Part shown: positions 55,966 to 64,000 of the stretch, piece after piece | How positions within the stretch are numbered: the first letter of the stretch is position 1 | Layout: every line of letters begins with the position of its first letter | Assembly (NCBI RefSeq): GCF_015207605.1 | Contig: NZ_JADEWO010000005.1 | Span: 124,001-188,000, forward strand | Length of the DNA stretch: 64,000 bases | Source: Oculatella sp. LEGE 06141 | Lineage (GTDB): Bacteria > Cyanobacteriota > Cyanobacteriia > Elainellales > Elainellaceae | Direction: 5' to 3' | The notes under the pieces: model-generated | The model's database searches: none | What the model was told of the DNA's origin: nothing | The model's input: the letters and a program-made list of their open reading frames with translations, nothing else | Program-made: the position numbers and the translations under genes

Positions 55966-57558
55966 GTATCCGTACAGGGAGTCAGGCGACTGGCGAAGAA
56001 AAATTAGCAGGGGTTGAAACTGGCAACAACGAGGGAGCAGGTAAACCCTGACGCTGGGCTTGACAGGCATCAGTCAAATAATCCAAAACATGGCGCTGTC
56101 GCCGCCTTCAAGAAGTCACGACAGTCATCATGCGTCCGACGAATAGACTGCCTTCGGCACGTTGAGAACCATAGCTACATTTTCGCCATAACACCGCTGG
56201 ACGGATGGCTTGCTCTGCTGCATTGTTGGTGGGTTCGATACCCTCCACTGTGACGAATAACCAGAGTGCAGGTTCTAGCTTTAATAATTGGCAACAAGTC
56301 CTCACGGTTTTCGCCAACGGGGTTTTCTCACCCTCGGCAATGGCATAATCGGCATCTTCGGTGAGTAACTGATGTACGCTCTTGCGAATCGGTTCAACCT
56401 CGCTGAGCAATTGTGTGCGTTCTAGTGTTCCATCTCGCACCCGATGCCATAATTCAAACAATTGCTCGTGTTGTTTGAGCAGTGCTTCTCCCAACTCCCG
56501 ACTCACCCCACGACGCTGGGCAATTTTCGTGAAATTGCGTTTCAAATGTGCCCAACAGACTTGCCGTTGCTTCATGGCTAGCCAGTTGTAAGAACTGTAG
56601 CGGTCACTGTTAACATAGCCAGCAAATGCATTTCCCGATATCGTTTGGGCAGCAGTTTGAGAACGGCTCAATAGCACCTGGAAGTAACACACCCAAGGAG
56701 TCACCACGACCCATAACCAGCCTTTGGTGCCCGTTGGATTTGCTCCATCGGCGTTACCTTGCTGGAAACTGGTTTCATCGACACTGACTCGTGCTTGCTG
56801 CTGCACATACTGGTGGGCTTCGGTCACGGGCACTGCTACAGCCTCGCTGATGGCTTGGCGCAATCGCCCCACACGGCCCACCGACATCTCGACCTCAAAG
56901 ATTTCTGCTAACAGCCGCACCACCATCCGATGACTTTGGCGATATTCCCCACTCAATCGTCCCACTAAAGCGCATAAACGGTCGCCATACCGACTGCCAT
57001 CTACTACTGCGCCATCATACGCACGAGTTCTTACCCCACAACTCGGACAATCCAAGGCATGAAACCGATGCTCTACGACCATTGGACGCAGGGGTGGAAT
57101 CTCGACGATTTGACATCGTTGGGGTGCTGCATCAGAACCACTTAATGCCTCGCCGCACCCCCAACAATGGCTGGGGTAATGCTCTTCAATCCCAGTGCAC
57201 TCTTCCGCTGCATACAACCTCTGCGAGTGTCCTTCATGCCCCGGTTGACCTCCCCGTCTTTTCTTGCCTTGCTCTTTAGGCTTCGGCTTAAACCCTGGCA
57301 ACACATCTTGTGAAGGGGGTGCGACGAATTCTGCGAGTTCCGCTTCAACTGTTCTTCCAGGTGCTCTTGCTGCTCTTCTAAAGCCGCAATCCGCTCCAGT
57401 AATTGCTCCACTAATCTCTTGACACTCTCTGGGGTCTTTTCCCAGTCGGTATCAGAAATCTCGGCAAGAAAATGGGGCGGTTGGTTTTCCATAGGATTGA
57501 GACTATCAGTATTTCCTGAAATTGCCTACTTTTCGCCCGTCACCCTCTGTATGGATAC
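55966..57558 (-). mobile_element. IS66-type insertion element
   Basis: Imperfect terminal inverted repeats bound it: GTATCCGTACAGGGAGT at 55966 and, on the other strand from 57558, GTATCCATACAGAGGGT. It contains one IS66 TnpC-type transposase frame, interrupted. The 8 bp outside the ends (CCCGTCAG on the left, GATTGTTC on the right) do not match, so there is no target duplication. The left end interrupts an ISAzo13-type gene and the right end cuts an IS1182-type gene. Confidence 0.75.
55982..57492 (-). pseudogene. tnpC: IS66-type transposase (TnpC), frameshifted
   Basis: N-terminal frame (from 57492) starts MENQPPHFLAEISDTDW with a leucine-rich coiled coil. One C is missing from a C-run near 57310, so the frame shifts; the main part follows from about 57304 with GQPGHEGHSQRLYAAEE, a zinc-binding C..CG region, YRQSHRMVVRLLAEIFEVEM and RVSVDETSFQQGNADG, and C-terminal NAAEQAIRPAVLWRKCSYGS. 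A TGA at 56108 then interrupts the tail, which goes on to 55982. Thus it needs at least two repairs to be active. Confidence 0.8.
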
Positions 57559-57927
57559 GATTGTTCTAGCCTGTCCTAGCCTTTCGTCTTGTACTCAAAG
57601 TAAACGACAAAGACGGACTGTAACGCTTCGTCCAGAGCAGCAATATAAGGCATTACAAAGCGCACGGCAACGAGCCACAACAAAGGATTATAAGAAGGAG
57701 TATGCACGACGTGCAGGCATTGAAGGAACACTTTCTGAGGGGATTCGTGCTCATAGCCTTCGTCGTGCTCGATATAATATATTGGTTTAGCAAAAACTCA
57801 TTTACAACATCTCTTAACTGCAACGGCGATCAATCTAAAACGAGTTTTCAATTGGTTATTGAGCACTCCTCATGCCACAACTCGTGTCTCTCAATACGTC
57901 AAGCTCATGGCTGAATTGGCAGGTTAA
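57553..57927 (+). pseudogene. IS1182-family transposase, C-terminal fragment
   Basis: Reads SKRQRRTVTLRPEQQYKALQ, YARRAGIEGTLSEGIRAHSL, then, after a frame change in an AT repeat near 57775, YIGLAKTHLQHLLTATAINL to a TAA at 57925-57927. These are the family's C-terminal motifs. The N-terminal two thirds are gone, ending exactly at the IS66 element. Confidence 0.75.
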
Positions 57928-58055
57928 GCAATGTTTCGCCAGCAGTATCAAAATTTGCGCAAGAGCCCAAATAATGTGAGACGCGACACCATCTGCCGTC
58001 GCAAATGACATAATGAAACTCAGGAACTTAATGGGGATTGAATCGGGACGCTCCT

Positions 58056-58643
58056 ATGGTTTCACTGACCTTGCCACTGGTGCTGGAGACAACAGAGGTT
58101 CATCTCACCGATGAGCAGTTCTACCAGCTTTGCCGCAGTAACCCTGACCTGTCCATTGAACGGAGTGCTAAGGGAGCTTTGATTGTTATGTCACCTGTTG
58201 GTGGGGAGGGCGGTAGCTATGAGTCGGAGTTCGGGATTGACTTGGGCATCTGGAATCGTCAGTCCCAATTGGGCAAAACCTTCAGCTCATCCACCCTGTT
58301 CAAATTACCCAATGGGGGCGATCGCTCTCCAGATGCGGCGTGGGTCGAGCTATCTCGCTGGCAAGCTCTCACTCTAGAACAGAGACGCAAATTCCCCCCC
58401 ATTGCCCCTGACTTTGTGATCGAGTTACGCTCTCCTGCTGATGATTTGGAACTGCTGCACTCAAAGATGCTGGAGTACATGGATGCTGGAGTTCGATTGG
58501 GCTGGATGTTCAATCCCCAGGATCAACAAGTGGAGATTTACCGCCAGGGTCAACCCAATGAGGTGCGACAACTGCCGACTGAACTCTCTGGCGAAGTCGT
58601 GCTGCCCGGTTTTGTCTTGTCCGTAAACCGCTTTGAGGACTGA
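58056..58643 (+). CDS. Uma2 family (DUF820) endonuclease-fold protein
   Basis: A 195-residue protein from the ATG at 58056 (MVSLTLPLVLETTEVHLTDE). The restriction-endonuclease-like core has PDAAWVE (the catalytic Asp region), then PDFVIELRSPADD with the Glu, and a Lys in SKMLEYMDAG. Uma2 proteins are very numerous in cyanobacteria; their cellular role is unknown. An in-frame TTG at 58038 would add six residues. Confidence 0.88.
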   Translation: MVSLTLPLVLETTEVHLTDEQFYQLCRSNPDLSIERSAKGALIVMSPVGGEGGSYESEFGIDLGIWNRQSQLGKTFSSSTLFKLPNGGDRSPDAAWVELSRWQALTLEQRRKFPPIAPDFVIELRSPADDLELLHSKMLEYMDAGVRLGWMFNPQDQQVEIYRQGQPNEVRQLPTELSGEVVLPGFVLSVNRFED

Positions 58644-59258
58644 GGAGGAATTTCAGGCAGCCTGAGGGGGAGGAAACTGTTTGCGGTTACTTGCAAACTC
58701 AACGCCATTGAGGAAGGTGTACAGGGAAGCGTTGGCACAGCGAACAACATTCACATAGTGGCGCTATTGAGTCTACCACCTCTATCCTTGGCGATCGCTC
58801 TCTCCCAACCCTTGCCGCACCGTTGCCACACGGTTGATAAACTTAAAATCCTTGATACACAACGATTTCAAGCATTTCTATTTTCTAGATCTGCCGCTTA
58901 AGTGTCACCTACGCCTCCCTAATTCCTTATCTTTATCCTTATCCTTATCTAGCTTTAAAGTCTCGGTCTTTTGCTACCATCAACCCACGCTGCACCACCA
59001 CTCTCGCGATCGTTGAGTTCTACTTTCCTTTTTTGTAGTTTTTCATCGCCTTTCTTACATAATTTCACTTTTGACTCAATCAACGGACTCAAATCCTTGC
59101 ACAGCATCGCTTATAGCTTTGTTAACTGACATAAGAGGCAATCGTTTCTTTTCGTTACTCTTCTTTGTTCTTCTTCTAGCTCGGTTAATTTCCTTTACTT
59201 TTTCTGTTGAGTTTCGTTGCTAAAGCAACCTTTTTAACAAAGGCGATCGATTTACCTG
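58644..59258. other. Gene-free stretch
   Basis: About 615 bp. The first 120 bp on the minus strand carry a 37-codon remnant (HYVNVVRCANASLYTFLNGV to a stop near 58659) with no recognised family and no start. The rest is A+T rich, with CTTTATCCTTATCCTTATC as a small tandem run near 58930. I see no intact gene. Confidence 0.35.
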
Positions 59259-59897
59259 TAGCCTCAAATTCTCGCTATAGCTCGATCGTAGACATTTCCT
59301 ACTTTGTTAAGAAAGATCCTACTAATGCATAGGAGTTCATGTTGAGTTCAACGCGAGATGAAGGCAGCAGCACGCTTCTTTCGCAAAGTACTCAAGGGTC
59401 AGCACATTCAGACTCCACGAGTCATTAATGTGGACAAGAATGCCGCTTACCCAGTGGCAATGCAAACCCTGCAAGTAGATGAGACGGTTGCAGAAGAGAC
59501 GGAGTTACGGCAGAGCAAGTATTTGAATAACGTCATTGAGCAGGACCATAGAAATATCAAGCGAATTGTGAAGCCGATGATGGGGTTCAAGACGTTTAAT
59601 AGCGCCAGAAGAACGTTGAGCGGGATCGAAGCAATGAATGAATATGATTCGGAAAGGACAAGTGAAAGAAGTCAACAAAGGGGACAGTATATCTCAAGTA
59701 AAATTTATCGAAGCGAGCTTCGGAATTGCTGCTTAAGGGAATGCGATCAATATCGATCGTTTGTCATTAATAAGTTCTTGCGACACAACCGTCTTTCGTA
59801 CCAGCGCGATCCACTAACTCATAGCCTCAAATATCTGCTATATCTCGCTCCTAGATCTTCCCTTCCGTGTTAAGAAAAATGCGTCTAATGCATAGGA
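59259..59897. repeat. 76-bp degenerate direct repeats flanking an IS6-type remnant
   Basis: A block beginning TAGCCTCAAAT and ending CTAATGCATAGGA, with GCTATA and GTTAAGAAA in the same places, occurs at 59259-59334 and at 59822-59897. Both are 76 bp. The IS6-type transposase fragment lies between them. Confidence 0.6.
59345..59736 (+). pseudogene. IS6-family transposase, C-terminal fragment
   Basis: Reads AARFFRKVLKGQHIQTPRVI, NVDKNAAYP (catalytic Asp), then KYLNNVIEQDHRNIKRIVKP (Glu) and FNSARRTLSGIEAMN. A GAAT duplication near 59635 shifts the frame; the original continues as MIRKGQVKEVNKGDSISQVK and FIEASFGIAA to a TAA at 59734-59736. The N-terminal half with the first catalytic Asp is absent. 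Confidence 0.8.
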
Positions 59898-59934
59898 TAG
59901 GTGTATGAAGTAAATTAAATCCTTTCATAATAAA

Positions 59935-60915
59935 TTAATATATGGTTGCATTGTTCGTAAGAAGCAAATCAACTAATTCTTCATTGCCTTGTGCAACTGC
60001 AATATGAATTGCACGAAGTCCACGCTGATTAGTTGAATTAATATCGATACCGCGATCAATTAAACTTTGCGCGACCAAAACTCCAGATTTACGATGTAAG
60101 GTCGCGTGTAGCGGTGTTTCTCCCAGACGATTGCTGATATTAACTCTTGCTCCGGCTGATAGTAAACATTCAGTAGCTTGTTGATTCTGTGAGTAAGCTG
60201 CCTGCCATAAAGGTGTACTACCATCTTCTGCAATTGAATCAATATCTGCTCCTAGCTCTACTAATCTTGCAACAACATTTGAACAACCTGATCTGGCGGC
60301 TACATGTAAAGGTGTGAATCCTTTATAGTCCCTTAAATAAATATTTGCTCCAGCAGATATTAATGAATTAAAAATATGAATATTTTTTACAGAACCGTGC
60401 AGATGCAGAACCGTGGCTCCATTACTATCAAGCACATTATGAACACTTGCACCAACTTGAATTAGAAGCCTAACCACATTTAAGTGTTGAAACTCAATAG
60501 CATCGAAGATCGGATACGTATTTAACTTTGTATAAGTTTCATTTACATTGAAACCTATATTTATAAAAGCTCTAATCTGATCAATCCTACCTAACATAAC
60601 ACTAGCGTACTCATCAACCAAAACTTCTTTCTTTAGAAGAAATTCAACAATTTCAGGGTTTTGACATTGAATCGCATAGTGTAGAGCGAGATACGAATCT
60701 TTACTACATAAATTGAGGTTTGCACCATTCTCTGCCAAGCATCTCATTACATCTAAATAGCCTCCTCTGGCAGCCCAGTGTATAGGAGCTTTTCCAGATT
60801 CATCTAAAGAATTAACGTCTGCACCTGAGCTAATAAGCATCTCAACAACTTGTCGTGAACCACTTCTAGCAGCTAATGATAGAAGTGACTTTATACCTTC
60901 AAAAAAACTATTCAT
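59935..60915 (-). CDS. Ankyrin-repeat protein, candidate immunity protein
   Basis: A 326-residue protein made of about nine ankyrin repeats, for example GKAPIHWAARGGYLDVMRCL and GFTPLHVAARSGCSNVVARL. There is no signal peptide, so it should be cytoplasmic. It starts 11 bp after the stop of the RHS/EndoU toxin-like gene on the same strand. Ankyrin proteins are described as immunity proteins beside polymorphic toxins, which makes this its likely role here; that is inference. Base composition is A+T richer than in the chromosomal core. Confidence 0.88.
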   Translation of the reverse strand: MNSFFEGIKSLLSLAARSGSRQVVEMLISSGADVNSLDESGKAPIHWAARGGYLDVMRCLAENGANLNLCSKDSYLALHYAIQCQNPEIVEFLLKKEVLVDEYASVMLGRIDQIRAFINIGFNVNETYTKLNTYPIFDAIEFQHLNVVRLLIQVGASVHNVLDSNGATVLHLHGSVKNIHIFNSLISAGANIYLRDYKGFTPLHVAARSGCSNVVARLVELGADIDSIAEDGSTPLWQAAYSQNQQATECLLSAGARVNISNRLGETPLHATLHRKSGVLVAQSLIDRGIDINSTNQRGLRAIHIAVAQGNEELVDLLLTNNATIY

Positions 60916-60926
60916 GGTTGCTAGAT

Positions 60927-63900
60927 TTATTGTCTTAGGACACCTGGATACGCTGTTGTGATGAGATGAATATTGCCTATTGGTCTAACAGAGCCGGAAA
61001 CAGTTGCAGGGATGTTAGCTCCCGGCAATATGATAGATGCAGACCAATCTCCATTAGGTTTGCAGCCGTCCTTCAAATAAGCTTCTCCAATAGCCTTTAT
61101 TACATCATCCTTACTCATTATATCAGGGAAAAATGAAGAGGTTTTTCTGGCTTCTGGATTACCTGGTAGATAAAACGTAGCTTCGTAAGGACTACCCCAT
61201 GCACTTGAAGGAATCTGGTTTTCATCCAACCATTCAAAATCATAACCTTCTAGTGCCAGTGCTGTGGAATGAAATCCAGTTACCCCACCAAAGCGTGTGT
61301 CTGGATAAAAAATGTGATCTTCGTCAATCTCATAACGACAGACTCTATTTCTTGCATTCTCAAGTGTAGCTGTGTAAGTAATGGCTCCAATGGTTGCAAG
61401 GATGGCGAAGATTGCTAAAGCAGTTGCAAAGTCTCCCATACCACCACTAGTAATAGCAGTAAACCCAGACGGGTCTTGCATCATCACTGGATTTGCATTT
61501 GCATAAAGATATTTATGCAGAGTCAGAGGTTCAGCTAACCTACCTTCATAAGTGTCACGTCTAGTGAATCTTCCTGTGTCTGTATCGTAGAACCGCTGTC
61601 GGAGATAGTAATCACCTAAACCCCGATCAAACTGCTCTCCTGCAAAGAGGTACTTATTCTCTGTCGCGCCCGTTTCGCTGATGGTTTTCCCAAAGGCATC
61701 ATAAAGGTAGCTCTTAACAGCACTCCCAGACTCATTTGTCAGTGCCGTTGTACTACCTAAAGCATCAACATGATAATATGTCGTGCTATCTACATAGGTT
61801 TGTGAATCATATTGGGTCTGAGAAATTAAATCATTCCCGTAAATATAAGAAGTTAACAACGTGTCATTGCTTGCATATTCTTCTAGCACTTGAGCATAAG
61901 GCTGATTAGCATCAACTATATACCGTGTTTCTTGCCCATCAGCAATTGAGACAACTCGAATACCACTAGTGTCATATTGATACTTCAGATACTTAATGCT
62001 TGTTGTTGTGCTAACATCCACTGCGACTAGGCGATTCTCATCATCCCAGACATAAACCGTCTGCTGATCCCCAACTTCCTTAGAAATCGTATTCCCATTG
62101 TTGTCATGGCTATAGGTTGTGATAACCGTATTGCCGTTAATCTGGCTGAACGTTTCAGTTAGGAGGCGATCGTTGTCATCATAAACATAGATTGTCGTGC
62201 CCTTAGTGGAATCAATCTGACCGAGACGATTGCCAACATTGTCATAGGTGAAGTCGATCGTCTGAACCACTCCTCCAACAATTACCTTCTCCCGCTCTAA
62301 GCGATAGAGATCGTCATAATCATATTCTGTTACTCTTCCTGTGTGATCTGTCACAGAGAGGCGATTACCAGCCTTATCCAAGGTGTAGGTGTAGCTGGTG
62401 AGAATCTCTTTATCACCCTCCCCATACAGCTTGCTGGTTTCCAAATACTCCAACTGGTTGAGGTCGTTGTATTGGCGGATCTCAGTTATCTCATTTGGGA
62501 ATTGGGTTTGGATCAGATTGCCGATCGCATCATAGCCATAGCGAGTGACACCCCCATTCGGATCAACAACCGTCTCCAACCAATTCCGCTCGTTGAAGGT
62601 ATAGTTGGTTGTACCCGAAGGAACCTCAACAGAGGTGCGATTGCCTGCTGCGTCATACTGATACTCGATCGTATACCCATCACTGGTATAAGCCCCAGTT
62701 GGGTCTTTGCGACCCATCAACCAATCGCGCTCATTATAGGTAAACGTTGTAATGCCACGACCATCTGTAATGCTCTCAACCTGTCCTATCAAGGTGTAGG
62801 TGTAGCGAACATCGGGGTCATCCTCAAAATCCTTCAACACTAGACGGTTTTGTGCATCGTAGCTATAGGTTGTGGTCTCTCCATTGAAGTCAGTCACAGA
62901 CTGGACATTACCGACTGCATCATAGGTGGTACTCGATCGCTGTCCTAACGGTAGAATGACTGCCGTGCGCCGTCCAGCTTTATCGTATTCATAGCGCGTC
63001 TCATGCTCATTCGCATCTTCCACTTCAACTAGACGACCCAGTTCATCGTAGGTGTACTCTGTCCAGTGTCCTAAGGCATCTTTCACTCCAGTTAGTCGTC
63101 CGATCGCATCATAGCGATATGCTGTCACCTTACCGTTTTGGTCTGTCACAGACTGTCTGCGATCCAACTCATCATAGGCAGTGCTAACTGAGGTGCCGTT
63201 GTGGAAACGGGTCTCGATGGTTCTACCCAGCTCATCATAGATGAATTGAGTTTGATGACCGAGTGCATCAATATCAGCAATCCGCCGTCCAGCTTCGTCA
63301 TACTGAACAGTGCTTCTGGGATTGTCAGTTAAAGTCTCTGGCGTGTTGTCGGCATAAATTGTTTCAATGAGTCTCCCTGCCGCATCGTAACGATATTCCG
63401 TGCGATTGCCACGTTCATCAATTTGCGCTTTGACTTCACCCGTGAGGTAGTACTCTGTGATGGTTCTGGGGTTATCTGCTAAGGTATCTGGCGTTGAGTC
63501 GGCGTAAATCGTTGCCACCAGTCTGCCAAGCTCGTCGTACTGGTAGTGTTTGACTCGTCCAGCCTGATCGATTGTGGCAATTTTTCGTCCTGCTGCATCA
63601 TAACTGGAGCGAGTTCTGGGATTGTCGTCTGAGTTGTTGGGGGTCTCATCCGGCAGAATCGTTTCAATCAACAAGCCACTATCATCGTAGCGATACTCCA
63701 TACGACGCTGAAGGGCATCAATGACGGCAGTTTGTTTCCCATTCGCATCATACTCATAACTCGTCGTCTGCTGCTCCGGGTCAGTCACCGTTTTCACCTG
63801 TCCCTCTTTGTCATAACTCCAAGTCGTTACCAGTTCCTGGACACCCGTTGGAGTAGTGACGTTGCGGGTTTCGCTTAAACGATTGCCGTTGGCATCATAG

Positions 63901-64000
63901 CTGTAGGTCGTCGCGTGATTTAGGACATCAACCATCCGAGTCAGGTTGCCGCGCTTGTCATACTCAAAGTAGGTGACTTGATTGGCAGCATCACTAAAGG
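60927..64000 (-). CDS. RHS/YD-repeat protein with C-terminal EndoU-like toxin domain (cut by window edge)
   Basis: The frame is open through the right edge, so the visible part is the last about 1,023 residues; an internal ATG at 63935 is not the true start. It consists of more than 30 YD repeats (such as YRYDAAGRLIETIYADNTP) and ends in the RHS core signature YYLRQRFYDTDTGRFTRRD, then LHKYLYANANPVMMQDPSG, where the toxin begins. A hydrophobic segment (ATALAIFAILATIGAITYTA) precedes a domain with EDHIF, GGVTGFHS, RKTSSFFPD and ITTAYPG, which match the His, His, Lys and Thr-x-Tyr elements of bacterial EndoU ribonucleases. Export is likely, but no signal is in view. Confidence 0.88.
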   Translation of the reverse strand, partial: FSDAANQVTYFEYDKRGNLTRMVDVLNHATTYSYDANGNRLSETRNVTTPTGVQELVTTWSYDKEGQVKTVTDPEQQTTSYEYDANGKQTAVIDALQRRMEYRYDDSGLLIETILPDETPNNSDDNPRTRSSYDAAGRKIATIDQAGRVKHYQYDELGRLVATIYADSTPDTLADNPRTITEYYLTGEVKAQIDERGNRTEYRYDAAGRLIETIYADNTPETLTDNPRSTVQYDEAGRRIADIDALGHQTQFIYDELGRTIETRFHNGTSVSTAYDELDRRQSVTDQNGKVTAYRYDAIGRLTGVKDALGHWTEYTYDELGRLVEVEDANEHETRYEYDKAGRRTAVILPLGQRSSTTYDAVGNVQSVTDFNGETTTYSYDAQNRLVLKDFEDDPDVRYTYTLIGQVESITDGRGITTFTYNERDWLMGRKDPTGAYTSDGYTIEYQYDAAGNRTSVEVPSGTTNYTFNERNWLETVVDPNGGVTRYGYDAIGNLIQTQFPNEITEIRQYNDLNQLEYLETSKLYGEGDKEILTSYTYTLDKAGNRLSVTDHTGRVTEYDYDDLYRLEREKVIVGGVVQTIDFTYDNVGNRLGQIDSTKGTTIYVYDDNDRLLTETFSQINGNTVITTYSHDNNGNTISKEVGDQQTVYVWDDENRLVAVDVSTTTSIKYLKYQYDTSGIRVVSIADGQETRYIVDANQPYAQVLEEYASNDTLLTSYIYGNDLISQTQYDSQTYVDSTTYYHVDALGSTTALTNESGSAVKSYLYDAFGKTISETGATENKYLFAGEQFDRGLGDYYLRQRFYDTDTGRFTRRDTYEGRLAEPLTLHKYLYANANPVMMQDPSGFTAITSGGMGDFATALAIFAILATIGAITYTATLENARNRVCRYEIDEDHIFYPDTRFGGVTGFHSTALALEGYDFEWLDENQIPSSAWGSPYEATFYLPGNPEARKTSSFFPDIMSKDDVIKAIGEAYLKDGCKPNGDWSASIILPGANIPATVSGSVRPIGNIHLITTAYPGVLRQ

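Noticed and set aside
56235-56256. GGGTTCGATACCCTCC as a possible tRNA T-arm
   Set aside because: It lies inside the IS66 transposase frame and no acceptor or anticodon stem can be built around it.

Overview
The window reads as a stretch of a filamentous-type cyanobacterial chromosome. The evidence is photosystem II and photosynthetic electron-transfer genes (psbV, psbV2, petE), a bicarbonate uptake operon (sbtA-sbtB-carbonic anhydrase), a PedR-like regulator, several short cyanobacteria-type hypothetical proteins, and many copies of the HIP1 octamer GCGATCGC. I could not see any tRNA, rRNA or CRISPR array.

Region 1-13 kb is mostly housekeeping: the 5' part of a methylenetetrahydrofolate reductase gene, trpS, a putative membrane alpha/beta hydrolase, an exported TPR protein, a decayed patch (transporter and IS605 tnpB remnants), a zinc-ribbon PP2C phosphatase, rpsD, hisS and a small LuxR-type regulator. 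Region 13-25 kb holds msrP, a hybrid kinase, a MAPEG protein, a YajQ protein, the psbV-psbV2-petE electron-transfer cluster, small hypothetical genes, a sigma factor and a response regulator. Region 25.6-35.3 kb is one long minus-strand signalling cluster: a phosphate-binding-like lipoprotein followed by two membrane histidine kinases, a soluble receiver-kinase, a response regulator and a hybrid kinase. Two of these kinases carry nearly the same transmitter module.

Region 36-41 kb has an amide/hydantoin-type catabolic locus (AtzF-like protein divergent from a racemase and an M20 amidohydrolase) around a three-site palindromic operator, then the sbtA-sbtB-carbonic anhydrase operon. Region 41-48 kb contains a dead FAD monooxygenase, a Nudix hydrolase, a 58-residue PCP-reductase-domain protein, a Na+/H+ antiporter, a metal efflux protein, an AI-2E family permease and a gluconolactonase remnant. 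Region 47.7-53.6 kb is a nikABCDE-type nickel (or nickel-metallophore) uptake operon with a methyltransferase as its last gene.

Region 54-60 kb is accessory DNA: an A+T-rich methyltransferase gene, a mosaic of broken insertion sequences (ISAzo13, IS66, IS1182, IS6 types) and a Uma2 protein. The window ends in a polymorphic toxin locus: a long RHS-repeat protein that runs off the right edge, whose C-terminus looks like a bacterial EndoU ribonuclease toxin, followed after 11 bp by an ankyrin-repeat gene that is a plausible immunity gene. Short palindromic repeats of at least three families are scattered between genes.
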